Shown here: positions 22,705 through 34,974 of the stretch, in pieces | How the letters are laid out: the number at the start of each line of letters is the position of its first letter | Numbering within the stretch: position 1 is the stretch's first letter | Assembly: GCA_000827265.1 (NCBI GenBank) | Contig: KN834765.1 | Coordinates: forward strand, 327,590 to 391,589 | Direction: 5' to 3' | Source of the DNA: Collybiopsis luxurians FD-317 M1 | Lineage: Eukaryota; Basidiomycota; Agaricomycetes; Agaricales; Omphalotaceae | Length of the DNA stretch: 64,000 nucleotides | The notes under the pieces: model-generated | What the model saw: the letters and a program-made list of their open reading frames with translations, nothing else | Told to the model about the DNA's origin: nothing | The model's database searches: none | Translations under genes and position numbers: made by a program

Positions 22705-23441
22705 TCACAGACGACGACCACGACGACCGCCCTGGATGATAATTAATTTTAGTTATTCAATCTGACGGAAAGCACAGTTTTAGAAACGTACCTTGCGACG
22801 GGTAGAGTCGGTGGGGACAGGGGTTACGTCTTCGATACGGCCGATACGCATGCCAGCACGGGCAAGGGCACGGAGAGCAGACTGGGCACCGGGACCTGGG
22901 GTCTTGGTTCCAGTTCCACCAGTAGCGCGAAGCTTGACGTGAAGGGCGGTGATTCCAACTTCGCGGCATCGAGTAGCAACGTCCTGAGCAGCCAACATAG
23001 CAGCGTAGGGAGAAGACTCGTCACGGTCAGCCTTGACTTTCATTCCACCTGAAATACGAGAAATCGGCGGGTATTGGAGGGCATGAAAACAAGCAACGCA
23101 CCAGTAACACGGGAAATGGTTTCTTTGCCCGAAAGATCAGTGACATGGACAAAGGTGTCGTTGAACGAGGCGAAGATGTGGGCGACACCGAAAACGAGCT
23201 CTCCTTCAGCGACCTGAGGACCGAGCGAAACAGTGTTTTCTTCCTTGGCAACTTTTCCTTTCTTGGGGGCCTACAGAGCAGAAGAACACAAAGAGTTAGA
23301 ATACTGAGTGAATGCAAGCCCCAAAGTCATCCGATCACTAAAATTCCAATCCAGCACTTGTCCATCCAAATCGACAATCCTAAATCCTTCGAAAAGCCTT
23401 TGATCCATCCCAAAAACACAAAAGAGCTGAACATTTACCAT
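22705..23441 (-). CDS. RPS14: 40S ribosomal protein S14 (uS11)
   Basis: A small-subunit ribosomal protein at the platform and decoding region. The first exon is only the ATG at 23439-23441; the intron then runs to [11 protein letters not shown]. Later exons give [36 protein letters not shown], then [20 protein letters not shown] and [20 protein letters not shown], then the highly conserved [20 protein letters not shown] and [16 protein letters not shown], and finally GGRRGRRL in a separate last exon. The C-terminal basic tail matches eukaryotic uS11. Three introns are placed; a start-codon-only first exon is common in ribosomal protein genes of fungi. Confidence 0.95.
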
Positions 23442-23749
23442 TTTGTCGGTTTTGAGAAGAGGGAGTGTGGTTTGAGGTTTTCGACAACCAAAGGACAAGG
23501 ATGCGAAAAAGTTTACTGAACTTAGGCGCCTACGAGACGCAGTGTGATTGGCTGGTGATTAGCGCCCCAAGATGACAGATATGGCATAAGTGTAGCAAAA
23601 CTCAGGTCAGCTATTTCTAACCTCGGTACCGATTGGAGTGACAAAAGTAGAACCTTGAGAGTACCTGGCAACGTCTTTCTCGAGCTGACAATACATATAT
23701 AAGTGATAACTCAGAGGGTTTGAACCTAAAGACTTTCACTTGGTGCTTG
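23442..23749. promoter_or_regulatory. Divergent promoter region of RPS14 and a secreted protein gene
   Basis: The 308-bp interval lies between two start codons facing away from each other, so it must hold both promoters. No single motif stands out. Confidence 0.4.
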
Positions 23750-24621
23750 ATGCCCCGGGGATTTTTATCTCACTTTTATCCGCTCCTTCTTACAGTCCTT
23801 TCCTCCTTGAATGTCGTCTCGGCTCGCCTAGAGCGAAAATTTTCTGTACCCCAGCACCAACGCAATTTCCCGACTTTGAACGGTCGCGTCGATCCTACAT
23901 CCTCCAATGAGGCTACGGTATTCCTGGTGACCATATCAGCTTCCAATCCAGCCGTTACTGGTCTGGATAATGCTGTAACAGTAGATATTAATGGAACTGT
24001 CACTCGAGTCGAATCAAATACCATTGAACCCCCGAACCCTGGGACATCGCTGGCAAGTCGATACGAATATCGAGAGAAGTTGGTTCACTGATAAGACTAG
24101 TCCTCTAATGGCGGTAACGCACAAACGACCGAATTTGCAAGCTCGAGTTTAACGAGTTTTGTGACGGTTGCGTTTACTACGCCTGCTATGCCCTCCGCGA
24201 CTTTTACTCCTTTAATGCAGAGTATCGCGCCTTCAGTAAGTCAAATCTTGCTCGTTCAAATCTCAATGTCCGAGTTGTAAGTAGCCACCTTTCCCCGTGC
24301 CGAGCACGAACTCGACCTCGGCCCCTCAAGGCCCCAACATTCAGACGTTTCCAGGCGCATTGGGGAATATTCCTGCGCCTCCAGTTTTTGATGCAGGAAA
24401 TGGGCAATTCGAGGTTGAAGGTAATTCGTCCTTCGATAACAAGGCAAATGCATTGAATCGATCTTGGTAAACACTTTTTTACCTTAAATGTGGAAAGACC
24501 CTGACGGATCTGCAGCAACATACAGCACAATAATTGTGCTAATGCAGCAAACGCGGCGCACGAAGCGTCTTTTACGGTGAATGATTGTGATGCTCAGGAA
24601 TCGCAGTGTAAAGGGACGTAG
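23750..24621 (+). CDS. Small secreted protein with C-terminal cysteine motif, function unknown
   Basis: The start ATG at 23750 opens a signal peptide (MPRGFLSHFYPLLLTVLSSL, likely cut near VSA). The middle is low-complexity and rich in Ser, Thr, Pro and Asn. The C-terminal domain contains GNSSFDNKANALNRSC, HNNCANAANAAHEASF and VNDCDAQESQC, an evenly spaced four-Cys arrangement. I have seen this C-terminal pattern in other fungal secreted proteins without an assigned function. The first intron uses a GC donor (GCAAGT at about 24052) and ends at 24106, keeping frame from TSL to SSNGGN. Stop TAG at 24619-24621. A structural cell-wall or effector-like role is possible but unproven. Confidence 0.65.
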
Positions 24622-24712
24622 GGGGTAGTCGTAAAGTTCTCACGAAAAGCATGTGAATATGCGAAATAGTATTAGTTTGCCTACTGTACAGTGTACTCGC
24701 TTCGTAGATTGA

Positions 24713-25355
24713 ATGTCTTCACATACTCTTCGTCAACTAAAACTCATTGTTCCAGGTGGATTAATAGCTTATCAGTTGCGAACATTGCAGGAATTCTGGT
24801 CAATTATACAGAGCGGTGCTGGTCTCGCCCAGTGAGCTTCTTGTTGCTTCCAATATTCCAATCTGAAATTCCTGGCTTCTTTTTTCGCTTCATAGATCGA
24901 CTGCCCTGGCTGCTCTCTTATCTGGTTGTGCAACTATCGCCCTCTTTATCTTTGTCCTTTTAACCCCTTGGATACGAGGCGTGGAGCCTGACGTGCGTCA
25001 AAGAAAAATTATTTACTTGCTTCTTCTGACCTCATCCTGACAGTATCGCTTGTGGAGAGAATCGGGCATACTCAGTTCTGTCATCCCCGTCTGTAATTTC
25101 TACAATTCTTTTCCCAGCTTATCGCTCAATCATATATATCCAGCTCTTGACTACATCCATCGTGCTCGGATGGCTGCTTCTCGTCCTCGTATTAGCCCAT
25201 AATACCAGTGTGTTCAAAGGCGTTGTCGGAGGTCCGTCGTATCTTTAATTCTCATTTTTTTGCTACTAACACGCGTCCTTTTAGCCTCCGCTGTATATTC
25301 GCTATCATTCGGTTTGCTGGGTTTAATACCTGCCCCAAAAGTACGAAGAAACTGA
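24713..25355 (+). CDS. Small multi-pass membrane protein, function unknown
   Basis: Five exons joined by four introns give about 140 residues. It opens MSSHTLRQLKLIVPGGLIAY and continues QSGAGLAQSTALAALLSG with three or four hydrophobic segments: ATIALFIFVLLTPWI, SIVLGWLLLVLVLA and AVYSLSFGLLGLIP. It ends KVRRN before TGA. The intron around 25085-25140 needs the acceptor just before LLTTSIV; the nearer acceptor runs into a stop. No family was recognised. It starts only 91 bp after the stop of the secreted protein on the same strand. Confidence 0.55.
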
Positions 25356-25604
25356 AGGATTTTGGGTTTCTTGTCGTGTCTATATCAATTTACCCTGTAT
25401 TTCTGCATTCCCCCACACCATCCACACAAGCTGTATATATAATATCCCTGTTCAATGCTTTCTGGAATCTGTTACGATGAGCTCAACGCCGAGTTCCGAC
25501 TTACCACGTTCCACCGGGCGCTTCCCTGGCGCTTGTAAAGCGCAGCTACTTAATCCACAACTTTCATCTACTTTCATTTCTTTCTTCCTTTTACTTCTTT
25601 CACC

Positions 25605-26706
25605 ATGTACAATGGATACAGCTCACCTGGGATCACTAACAACCCTTTTATCAGCGACCCCACTAACGCTCAATCCCGATACCCAGACATTTCTGCCTCC
25701 AGTCCCTCTCCAGACCCTTCGAGCAGCCAATTCACGTCATGGATGCAGCCCGGAGGATCCCAACAACAATTCCAGTCTCAGTATCAACAGCAGATGCCTC
25801 CGCAACAACTTACTGGAGGAACCGGATACCAGCCAACCGGTGCACTCGGAGGCGGCGGAAGCGGTTTCATGAGCCCATCATCGTTCCAGCCGAGTAGCAG
25901 TTTTGGCCAGCAGATGCTTGGTGGGAGCAGCTATGGCTACTTGCAAGGCCAAAACACTTCCCCGAGCATACAGACGGCCTATAACCCCGTACAGCAGCAA
26001 CTACAGAGCCCGGTGTACAGTAACGTCTCTCAATTCGATCCTTATTCGTCTATCGGTCAAGGTTGGGATGGGGCGAATCCGTCACAACAGCAACAGCAAC
26101 AACAATCACCCTATCCATCTTCTTCATCATTCCAAAGTCCTGTCTCACCGATAACACCTATGACGACTTCGAGGTCATCGTCCGGTGGTGTTCATCCCCG
26201 AGAGTTCATCAAAACGCACAAGACGGAGATTGAGAGCTGGGACACGTATGCTTGGAAGCAGCTTTTGAGCTGTTTTGATGATCTGAAGGAGAATTGGGGC
26301 AAGAGGAGGAAGGAGATTGATGGGAGAGCTCAGCAGTTATTGGTCCAGATGCAGTACAGCGGAGGGTACAACCCTCAAATCCAGCAGGAGGGTGAGCGAC
26401 TCAGGGCGGTAGGTTGCTCCACTCAAAGTCTTTCCATGACATTGCCCTCATTGCCTTTTCAACTCAAAGCTATCGAGAGAAGCCGATTTGAATCACGGTG
26501 CGTCTCTGCCTTGATGTTCTCCAAACGCTTACATTTTCTTAAAATCTTGCGACCTTTCAGATTCCATCGCCGCTTCTTCGTTCCAGATGCATGAAGTATT
26601 CGAAAACTATCGTAGTTCTGGTGATGCAGCGAGTAAACGACGCGTCCGAGAAGCATCGAATGCCGCATTGCAGAGCTTACCAGACTGGCCTGCACCAACT
26701 TTTTGA
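25605..26706 (+). CDS. Gln/Ser/Gly-rich protein with a conserved C-terminal helical region, function unknown
   Basis: About 320 residues. The first 195 are low complexity (Gln, Ser, Pro, Gly, Tyr), with short poly-Gln runs near 26090-26105, an arrangement like prion-like or condensate-forming segments. The C-terminal part is ordered: GVHPREFIKTHKTEIESWDT, YAWKQLLSCFDDLKENW and GKRRKEIDGRAQQLL are amphipathic helices. After two introns, ALSREADLNHDSIAASSFQM and HEVFENYRSSGDAASKRRVR follow, ending PDWPAPTF. The intron joins keep the frame. I do not recognise the family. Confidence 0.68.
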
Positions 26707-26916
26707 TTCACTGAGGTTGTTATTGAGCAAGGTCCGTCGAAGGGTTTTTTCTCACTGGATTGTTCGGCTGGGTAAATCTATGTTGTACCTACTGCGATCT
26801 GATTTAACGAGACAGTGTAATGTATCAGTGTAATACAAGAATATTCTGAATGGAAATGTTATAAAGATAAGCGTTGAATGTCGTGATTCGGAAATAATGC
26901 GTGAGGTTCACAAGTT

Positions 26917-28864
26917 CTATGATGAACTTGAGCAGGGGTCAGGATATTTCCTATCTGTTGGATCAGAGGGGATCCAGCCGCCTGAAGGGATTCGAGGATA
27001 GGTACGTGAGTAGGACGAGATGAACGATGTAAGTCGACTTGCCTTCCAATCCCTTTTGATAGCTCCACTCGTCCGCACTTTCCGTCTATCAATTCATCGT
27101 AAGTAAAAATGCAAGTGTAGAGGAAATAAAACGCACCTTCCACGCCCAATATATCTATTCCAGGTCGAACTGAGTTGAGACAATCACTTTGGGACGTGCG
27201 AAAATCAGACTCACCCAGCCCTGAGCACTTTCTCCAATTTCAACTTGGGCCTCCCAATATCTTCATGATAAAATCAGAAAAGTAAAGCTATCTGAATGAC
27301 ATCATTGAGCACTCACTGTCGCAGAAACGTTTTGAAGTCGCTCGAAAATGTGGAATAATCTCCAGTGAGGCCATCACACGAACCGTTTGGAGGTCCACCG
27401 TTAATGCTGTTATCCCATCTGGCACCGATGCCTCTACCGTTGAGCCACATTGCGCAATCAGTTGGGGAGGTTGACCATTCTCCTACGATCGTCCAGATGT
27501 TGGACGAGGCGAAGGAGGAGATGGTGGACCTCGTCGTGCAAGTAAACTGTTTCCAAAAATGGCTAAGAAACCGCCGACGGCCAAAGACGGATAACAAGCG
27601 CTTACAGCAAGATGTTGGCTGAACGATCGTTGAAGCTCGGGTATGCTGAATATTTGATATACATGCTGAAAAGAACGGATCAGTCCTGCCTTTGAACAGG
27701 TCGACAACTTCCGGTATTTACATTGTCCATGATTGCACCCTGAGCACTGGGATAAGTCAAGAATCCTGTCCAGGCCTATAATGACAAATTTCTAAGCATA
27801 GGCGTCAAACGCTGACGAGGGGACAAAACTTACATCCACGCCAAGAAACGCATCCCCGATCATTATTTTCATTCCTCCTCCCACTGCAGCTCTAACGGCA
27901 TCATATCCATTCGAGAAAAACGAACGCGTCACACTTGCCCATTGACTCGAAGTGAACCCTATCGATTCGTTCAGCAGCTCCAGCACGTCTATCATCCCTC
28001 CGATTTGTTCTGCAATGTAGACCAGGGTGTCTATGGTTCGTGTGACGTTGAGAGGGTTGAGTGCCCATTGAGGATTCGATGTTCGTTGACCAGAATTGTC
28101 GTAGCCGTTTTGACTGCCCGGGGCTCCGTGTAGATCGACAATGACGTGAATGTTGTGAGCTGCAGCCCAGTTTAGAGCTCGGAGGAGGTACGGCCACGCG
28201 CCGGGGATGTAAGGCGAGATTGAAGTGCTCGTGTTGGTTGCCGATGAAGGCAAAGGGACAGACCAATATCCCAGAGGTATTCTGCAGCATATCTCAATAG
28301 GAAACAAAGAAAAAACACAAGTCCACGCACCGAACATGATTCAAACCGGCAGCACTTATCGCCGCAAAGTCGTCCTCGGTAATCCACTGCAAACATCGAG
28401 TCAGTTGCGGCAACACAAGTACGTGCCAGGCTCCACGCACGGTGTCCCAATGATTCTGCAGCACTGCCAACGTATCATTGTAATTCGTGTTCATTCCCAA
28501 CGTGTATTCGTCGATAATAGAGGTATCGTTTGTAGCTTGGAAAATGCTGGGGGTAATCCATGGCTCGAGGACAAACCATCCACCTCTGGGGAACGCTTAG
28601 GGTTACTCTAAAGACGAGAAAAAACAGTGCGCACAGATTAACTCCGCGTATAATGTCCGTCCCATAATTAAACGGTGTCAGAGAAGGAGTTGGACTTGGA
28701 GATGCAGTCGCACTCGGTGAGGAGGAATTGGGAAACGAGGGACCGACAGTTGTTGGTATGGAGGCTGCATTGTTGAGGGTGAGCCGACATTGCTGTTGGG
28801 CTGCTTGAGCTGGAGTTGGGAGGAAAAAGCTGCCGAGGAGGAGCAGCCCAAGTGGTGGGAGCAT
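26917..28864 (-). CDS. Glycoside hydrolase family 5 exo-beta-1,3-glucanase
   Basis: A secreted or membrane-linked GH5_9-type exoglucanase acting on beta-1,3-glucan of the fungal wall. The first exon encodes a signal peptide (MLPPLGLLLLGSFFLPTPA) and a Ser/Pro/Thr stretch, then IIRGVNL joined to GGWFVLEPWITPS. Catalytic-domain motifs follow: ISAAGLNHVRIPLGYW, NIHVIVDLHGAPGSQNGYDN, and the acid/base Glu in VLELLNE. The nucleophile Glu is in WTIVGEWS, and SAQGWVFWTWK is the conserved tail. The last intron is GC-AG (donor GCAAGT), giving GLEGGWIPSDPTDRKYPD. Stop TAG has its complement at 26917-26919. About eight introns. Confidence 0.88.
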
Positions 28865-29109
28865 CTAACGATTGGCGAGATGACAAGGAATATGGACCTG
28901 CTCCTCATACTCATCTTCGGAATCGGAGCTTTTGCCCGGAAATGCTTATAATAGTTCATGGTTTACACGAGGCTCCGTCCAATCATTAACAAGGAGAAGA
29001 TGGAAGGCACCAAGGCACGAGTTTCCACAATTTTCGCTCTGACATGCCGCCGGGGTTCACATACTCAAATATCATATACATATTTCTACAGATGGCATAC
29101 CTACATATT

Positions 29110-31310
29110 TCAAAATTCCATAGTAATGCGACGTGTCTTTATCCCTTCTTTCTGTCGATGAGCCCGACGTTGAGCACGTTCCATCCTCTTTCTCAACTTC
29201 TTCCTGAGCGACCTAGGACCCTCTACATAATCAGACGATGCAATCTTCTCTTTCAACAAATGAACACCCTGCTTCGCTTTACGTCCCCAAAAGGCGCTTT
29301 CAGCGTACGACATGATTTGCTTTCCCTTCTCCCTAAGCACCCTCGCTTGATCTTTAGCTCTCGCGTTCCTATACTCAAACTGCTCCCGGACTACCTGCGC
29401 CGCGCTCTTGTACTGTTCGACTACTGCCTTCTTCGAACGATGAATGGCCAGCATAAGTTCGTCGAGGGCGAGAACGATGTCCTTCATGTCATGTTCCACA
29501 ACCTCAACCAAGGCCTTGACGGAAGCAAATACAATCTCGGAAATGGAATCCACAAGTCGAACACTGAGGGCCGACGTCGATGACTCTTGAGTAGCAGTGG
29601 CCGACGTGGATGCTACAGGCTCGACAGAAGGTTCGGACAGGATAGATGAGGTCTGAGCAGACACGCTTGTAGACGGTCGAATTATAACATCCTTTGAAAC
29701 CTTCATTCGTTCTGTCCAGGTCAAGTGTGTAACCGGATCGGCATTGAGACTCTTTGGCGTAGGAGGTGGAGCGGTAGAGGGACCCGCTTCCGAGAGCGAT
29801 ACGGTACCCCTACTATAAACCGCAGGGACGTAGTTGATAGCTGCAGGTACGACAGATATGCTAGAGGTCGTCCGGACAGCTAGCGCGGTAGACTGGTTAT
29901 CACTCTTTGCGACAGTCGGTGAGGGAGGAAGTATAACAATCCCTTTCAAGGGCGGCACATTGAACACGCTATTGAAAGAGAACCCGGCAATGATACATAA
30001 AAGCGCGAACCTATCCAACGGTTAGACAGTTGCATGCTCAACAACACGAACTGCACTCACAAGGTAACTGCATGGACCGTATTGAATTGCTCGAAGAATG
30101 CAATCCACGATGCAGGTCTCTCCTGCTTCATGGTTCGCTGGACGGCTTGATGAGTATGATAAGGGTCCAATTTATCCACATCTTCAGCGACGAACAATGA
30201 AGAGCTGCTGCTACCTTCCAAACGGACGACTCGGCGAGCTGGGACTTCATAAGAAGCCCAAGCCTCTTGAGCATCTGTATACTCCTTCTCAAAAGACTCT
30301 TCGTTGCTGGGGTCGAAGACGGGGAGGTATGCGGTGTGAAGAGGAATTGTAGCATGTGCAAAAGGAAGGAAGACAATAGCCAGCGAGGGCCGGTCCGGAT
30401 TGTAATCCGAACGCGGCTATGAAGACAGTAAACTCAATTAAAAGGAACGGAGAAACAGGAAGCTTACCGTGGAAGCATTGCCAGTGCGGTCTATGATAAC
30501 GACCCTGTAGCGTTCAGTGTCAGACTCATTTACATCGAGTTCCCCTCCAGCGACGACCTTGCGTATAAACTCGTTCACGAATATCACCTTGCTAGGAGTG
30601 GAAGGGCCATACAGCACGAGCTGGAGGTTAGCCGAAGAGATGTTGCTTTCGAACTGAATGGTTTGAGGAGTGTCCTGACCAAGAACCTCGGGTGTAGGAG
30701 GCAAGCCCGGATCCCGCATTGGAGTGGCACCTGTCCTGGCAACCGTTACATCTAACTCATTGTCTGCAGTAATGTCCTCTGTAGAGGAGACCCTATCATA
30801 AGAGCGGTTCAATTCATCATGAGAGTTGTTAAGAGGATCTGGGAACGATAGACGAAGGTCGCGCAAAGAGTTATGGACGGTAGAAGGGTGTGAGCTATTA
30901 GTGCGAGAGGCACTGAGTGTGCTAATCAGGCTCTGATCCAACCCATCTCTAACTCGCCTTTCTTCTACATGTTCCTTGTCAAAGTCAACGAAAGGGTTGT
31001 TGGAACGTTCCTCGTCTATAGGACCTAGGTCAAGTACATGATCCCTGGCACCTTCAGCTTCATCTGTGCTATCTTCGATGAAGCCCTCCCAGGCCTCAAT
31101 CTCATCATCGCGGGAGCTGGCGGTGCTGAAAGATGAGCGTCTGGATAGTGAACTGGAGACGCCGCCGTTGTTAGAGCTGACGGATTCGTTGTCGGAGGAT
31201 TCACGATTGCTGGCGATATCGAGCCAGTCAGAATCTGAGAAAGTGTCGGGTTCTGAGAGTGAGGAAGAAATACGACCTTGGGTATCTGAAACTGAGAGTG
31301 GCTGGTTCAT
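29110..31310 (-). CDS. Single-TM protein with long Ser/Asp/Glu-rich cytosolic region, function unknown
   Basis: Three exons give about 670 residues. The N-terminal half is acidic and Ser-rich (MNQPLSVSDTQGRISSSLSE, AWEGFIEDSTDEAE). A conserved-looking globular block follows (LQLVLYGPSTPSKVIFVNEF, YRVVIIDRTGNAST, RPSLAIVFLPFA). One hydrophobic segment follows (AVTLFALLCIIAGFSFNSVF). The C-terminal region has a helical stretch (VKALVEVVEHDMKDIVLALD) and a strongly basic tail (RSLRKKLRKRMERAQRRAHR). The joins at about 30420-30467 and 30022-30060 keep the frame. It shares a 146-bp divergent promoter with the F-box gene. A membrane scaffold or organelle-contact role would be a guess. Confidence 0.72.
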
Positions 31311-31456
31311 GGTGGTAGTTGGTTACAGGCAGAAAGGGACCCGACCAGTTTTGTGTCAGTCGTTAAGCGCCCAAGCGGCTCCGGAGCCGCCAGAAAGTGA
31401 TGAGCCACCGATTTTATCAGATCGACAGACCTTGGGTATCCTTCCCTTTGACTTTG

Positions 31457-33070
31457 ATGAGCTCTTTGCTTTTGACCCTACCAGATGATCTTTTGATTGT
31501 TATTCTAGTAAATCTCAACGTACAAGACCTTATATCTATTCAGCAAGTGGGTTTTCAAGTCGCTATCCCTCTCACAACATCCTGACAATCAGAACACGCA
31601 AGACATGTCGTGTCCTACACGCTTTCTGTGCAATGGATTTTATTTGGCATAGCATCACAATTGATTTACCTCTGAATTATCCTCATCGAGCCGGGATACG
31701 TACCTTATCCGGGTCTGAATTGAGGAAACTCTCCGTCGAAGCCTTGCGAGTAGATCACGGTTGGCGCAAAAACCCTGCTAGTTTGAAAGCTCTCAATCGC
31801 ATCGACCATGGTGGGATCATAGATCAGATGCAGTATCTCCCCCCAAAATGGCTTGTGACGATGTCCAGGATATCAACTGGTCTAGGTAGAATGTGCGCTT
31901 TATCGATCTGGGATTGCGATATCCCAAGCAAGGCAGAAAGGGTTCAACAAGTTTCCCTGGATACCCCAAACCAGCCTATATTTTCTGCAACTCTTTGCGA
32001 CGATGGTAATCACATTCTCGTTGCTATGTATGGCAGAGTTCCTCGTCCAGAGTAAGTCGGTCTATGACATATTACCGCACTCATCTGCATGATGTTTCGT
32101 AGAATCCTCAGAATCTATCACATCCCTCTTCGTCGCGGCAATCATATTGACAACAATAAGACCTTTTTAATATCAAGAATCACGACCGATAAGGTGCCTG
32201 GCTCAATCTTCGACGCCCACATCTGTGGCGAAACTATTTCTTGCCTGATCGCTCGATTTAGTAACAATCTGGCGACATATTACATATTATTTCTTGATAC
32301 TAAAAGTGGAAAGTACTTTACCGTTGATTTTGATGTGCCTCAGGTCGGTCGTTAGTATTTCGGCGTCCTCACGTATTAATATGTTTTTGTTCAAGTCTGC
32401 GTTGCGGGTCCGTCTCTTCCCGGATTCATTTCTCGTCTTGGCCGGCTTTGAGAACAACAAGAGCCTGTTTATACGTCTACACAATGTGGCTGGGCTTTTG
32501 CAATCCCTGAATGACCTGCCTATGGGTCACCATTCTCTTGCTTCGGTTGCTCTTGGTGGACCCTGTGCAGAGTACAGCTCTTCTACCAACCCTCCTCTCC
32601 TGCTCCTGGGTCGCGATCGGGAATACGAATTGTCGAACAATAGTAACTCGAGTACGATTGCCGCGATAGATTTCTGCGGAGGAATGACCGATTATTTTCT
32701 ACGATTTCCCATCCATTCGGACGAAAACGGGGTCACTAGATATCAAGAACAAGGCGAGGTTCGGACCTATTCCTTCAATAGACCCGGAGGCGCCTTTGCC
32801 ACTCCCGGTCTCGTCTCTTTCGGAGGCACTGGTCGAAGAGCTGTGTGGATAGAGCGCAGGTTGAATTTTAATGACGTGACGACATGTACCCTGGTAAAAG
32901 GAACATTTCCTTCTGACCTTCCTGGGCCAGTTGATGTTGGTCTCCTACAGCCGGAACATATGGCCTTTCCCTTCGAGCTTGATACGTGCCAATCAACAGC
33001 CTTGGATGAAGTTAGAGGCCGAGTTTACCTGGGATTGTATACTGGAGAAGTTTATGTCCTAGATCTATGA
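31457..33070 (+). CDS. F-box protein
   Basis: The N-terminus MSSLLLTLPDDLLIVILVNL continues into NVQDLISIQQ, a clear F-box (LPDDLL...IL..L...DL....). F-box proteins bind Skp1 and present substrates to SCF ubiquitin ligases. Downstream exons give beta-rich sequence (ALSIWDCDIPSK, IFSATLCDDGNHILVAM, ILRIYHIPLRRGNH, VLAGFENNKSLFIRLHNV), consistent with a degenerate beta-propeller as substrate-binding part. An upstream in-frame ATG exists at 31400, but the one at 31457 places the F-box at the very N-terminus, as is usual. Introns are near 31552-31600, 32052-32100 and 32340-32394. The last exon is open to 33070. Confidence 0.75.
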
Positions 33071-33188
33071 GTTTGCGCTACGTTCGTCTGTCACTTTGAC
33101 GGGGAGGCTGTAACTTATCTCTTATGTATCACACACGGATTATATTCTAGTATGCACCTGAGAATAACCAATCGATTGCATTGTAATA

Positions 33189-34739
33189 TTACAGTTTCGT
33201 CTTCGAGGGCTCGGCTACTTTTACAAGTCTATCACACGTCATATTAAGCAATCATTATCGTCATGGGAAGGCACTCACAATTTGCCAGTATTACCACCGT
33301 TATACAGTAACGGCAGCGCTGAAGGCGCATTTTCAAGACCTTCTACAATATGGAACTTGCGTTTGATAGTGCCTTCCCGAAGACCTTTTGACATTTCAGC
33401 GATTGCCTCAGGGTAACGATTGGCATAGTCGAATCTATCAGAGAAAGGTCAGTCATACAAAGTGAGGGAAGATTTTTTCATACACGATGAACCCTTCGAT
33501 CTTTGCTCGCTGTGAAATCAAGGTTAGGTAGTTTTGAATTCCTTTGGGTTTGCTGACAGCATCTGAAGAGCATTGTTAGACGGTGAACTTCCCAATCGCA
33601 GATGCGCGTACTATAAGCAGAGATAGCGCCTATTTTTGAGATGGAGTTATAAAAGCCATCAATAGGTAGAGTATTCTTTTAGCCGTACCACACAAGACAA
33701 TCCTAGCATTGCGGTTTAACCTGGCCAAGCACATATCCAGGATATCACCTAGGAAACTGTGCGCTGAGAAACGGATGGCCACCGCACAACTTGAATACTC
33801 ACCACCGACATTATCAAAGTAAACATCGAGGTATCCAATATCTCTGAAATCCTTCCGGAAGGTCTTGCTTTTGTAGTTGAGAGCCTTAGTGACACCAATC
33901 TCCTTCTCAAGCCAATCACACTTTTCTTGCGAACCAGCGATCGCGTACACTTTGGCACCGGCTTGCAAACCGAGTTGACAGACCATAGAACCGACAGCGC
34001 CTGCAGCACCAGACACAACAAGCGATTCACCAGCTTTGACTTTGCCGACATCTTTGAGACCCTGAGAAGGGATAAAGAATGCGAAAGAGGCATCATGAAG
34101 TCAGAGCCCTTACAAAATATGCAGTAAAACCTATACGAGATCAAGATATAAGTAATCGGCTGAGAGCCAGAGCGACTCGAACTTACCGGTCATTCCAAGG
34201 TTATTCAAGAAATCAATGTCCAGAATTCCTTGGGGTACACTAGAGAACAGGGTTACTTGGAATAAGTGATGAGTGCTTTTGAGCGTACTCAATGGCCTCG
34301 ACATCCTTCGCTCGTGAAACAGCGTATTCAGTCCATCCAAAAGTACCATTGACGAGTTGGCCGATCGCAAGCTTGACATTTTTACCCTTGTCGATAACTA
34401 TTCCAAGTCCACCGGCACGCATAGTCTTAGAGTCACATTATTATTGAGTAGATTGAACGCGAAATAGATGCGCTTGCCTCGCCAATCTGGACAGGAGGGA
34501 GATAACTTCGTTCGTCCTGAACTCAAGTCAATACGTGAGAATTATATGCACAGTTTCAATCGTACTCTCAACCACCCTCGCATAGCAGGATCCAAAGAAA
34601 TCCAGGTGACTTGAACCAGCACTTGGTCATCACCTACTTTGAGACCAGAGTAGGGGACCTTTTCGGTGCGAAAGGTTTTCGAGTCGATGTCGCCTGGAGG
34701 TCTTTCATTGAGAACGATACGAGTATAGTGGGAGGGCAT
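33189..34739 (-). CDS. NADP-dependent medium-chain oxidoreductase (prostaglandin/leukotriene reductase-like)
   Basis: A zinc-independent MDR enzyme that reduces alpha,beta-unsaturated carbonyls with NADPH. The N-terminus (MPSHYTRIVLNERPPGDID, VLVQVTWISLDPAMRGWL) and the block PPVQIGEAMRAGGLGIVID are typical. The Rossmann motif AAGAVGSMVCQLG with AIAGSQEKCDWL, YFDNVGG and ARIVLCG confirms the family. The end, LPLLYNGGNTGKL followed by LVKVAEPSKTKL, matches. An intron separates the last two blocks and places the stop at 33189-33191. Six or more introns are present. Its start is 235 bp from that of RPL10A on the other strand. Confidence 0.87.
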
Positions 34740-34974
34740 GATTCAAGGTCAAAGTCAGGATATGCATTACCGCTGAATTATAATGCCCATTGTCGGGCTT
34801 TGGAAGCAGCCGGCCTCGGATGATGCGGCGGCGATGTCGGACCAAATTATCACATGTACTTTAGGCGCTAATTTATCAAGCGCGCGCTTATCGTGGGAAT
34901 GGTACTGTACAGTCACGCTCAACTACACTCAGTCCAAACTTTTTCGCTCCTTCGTTACCACAAAATCAGCAAGC

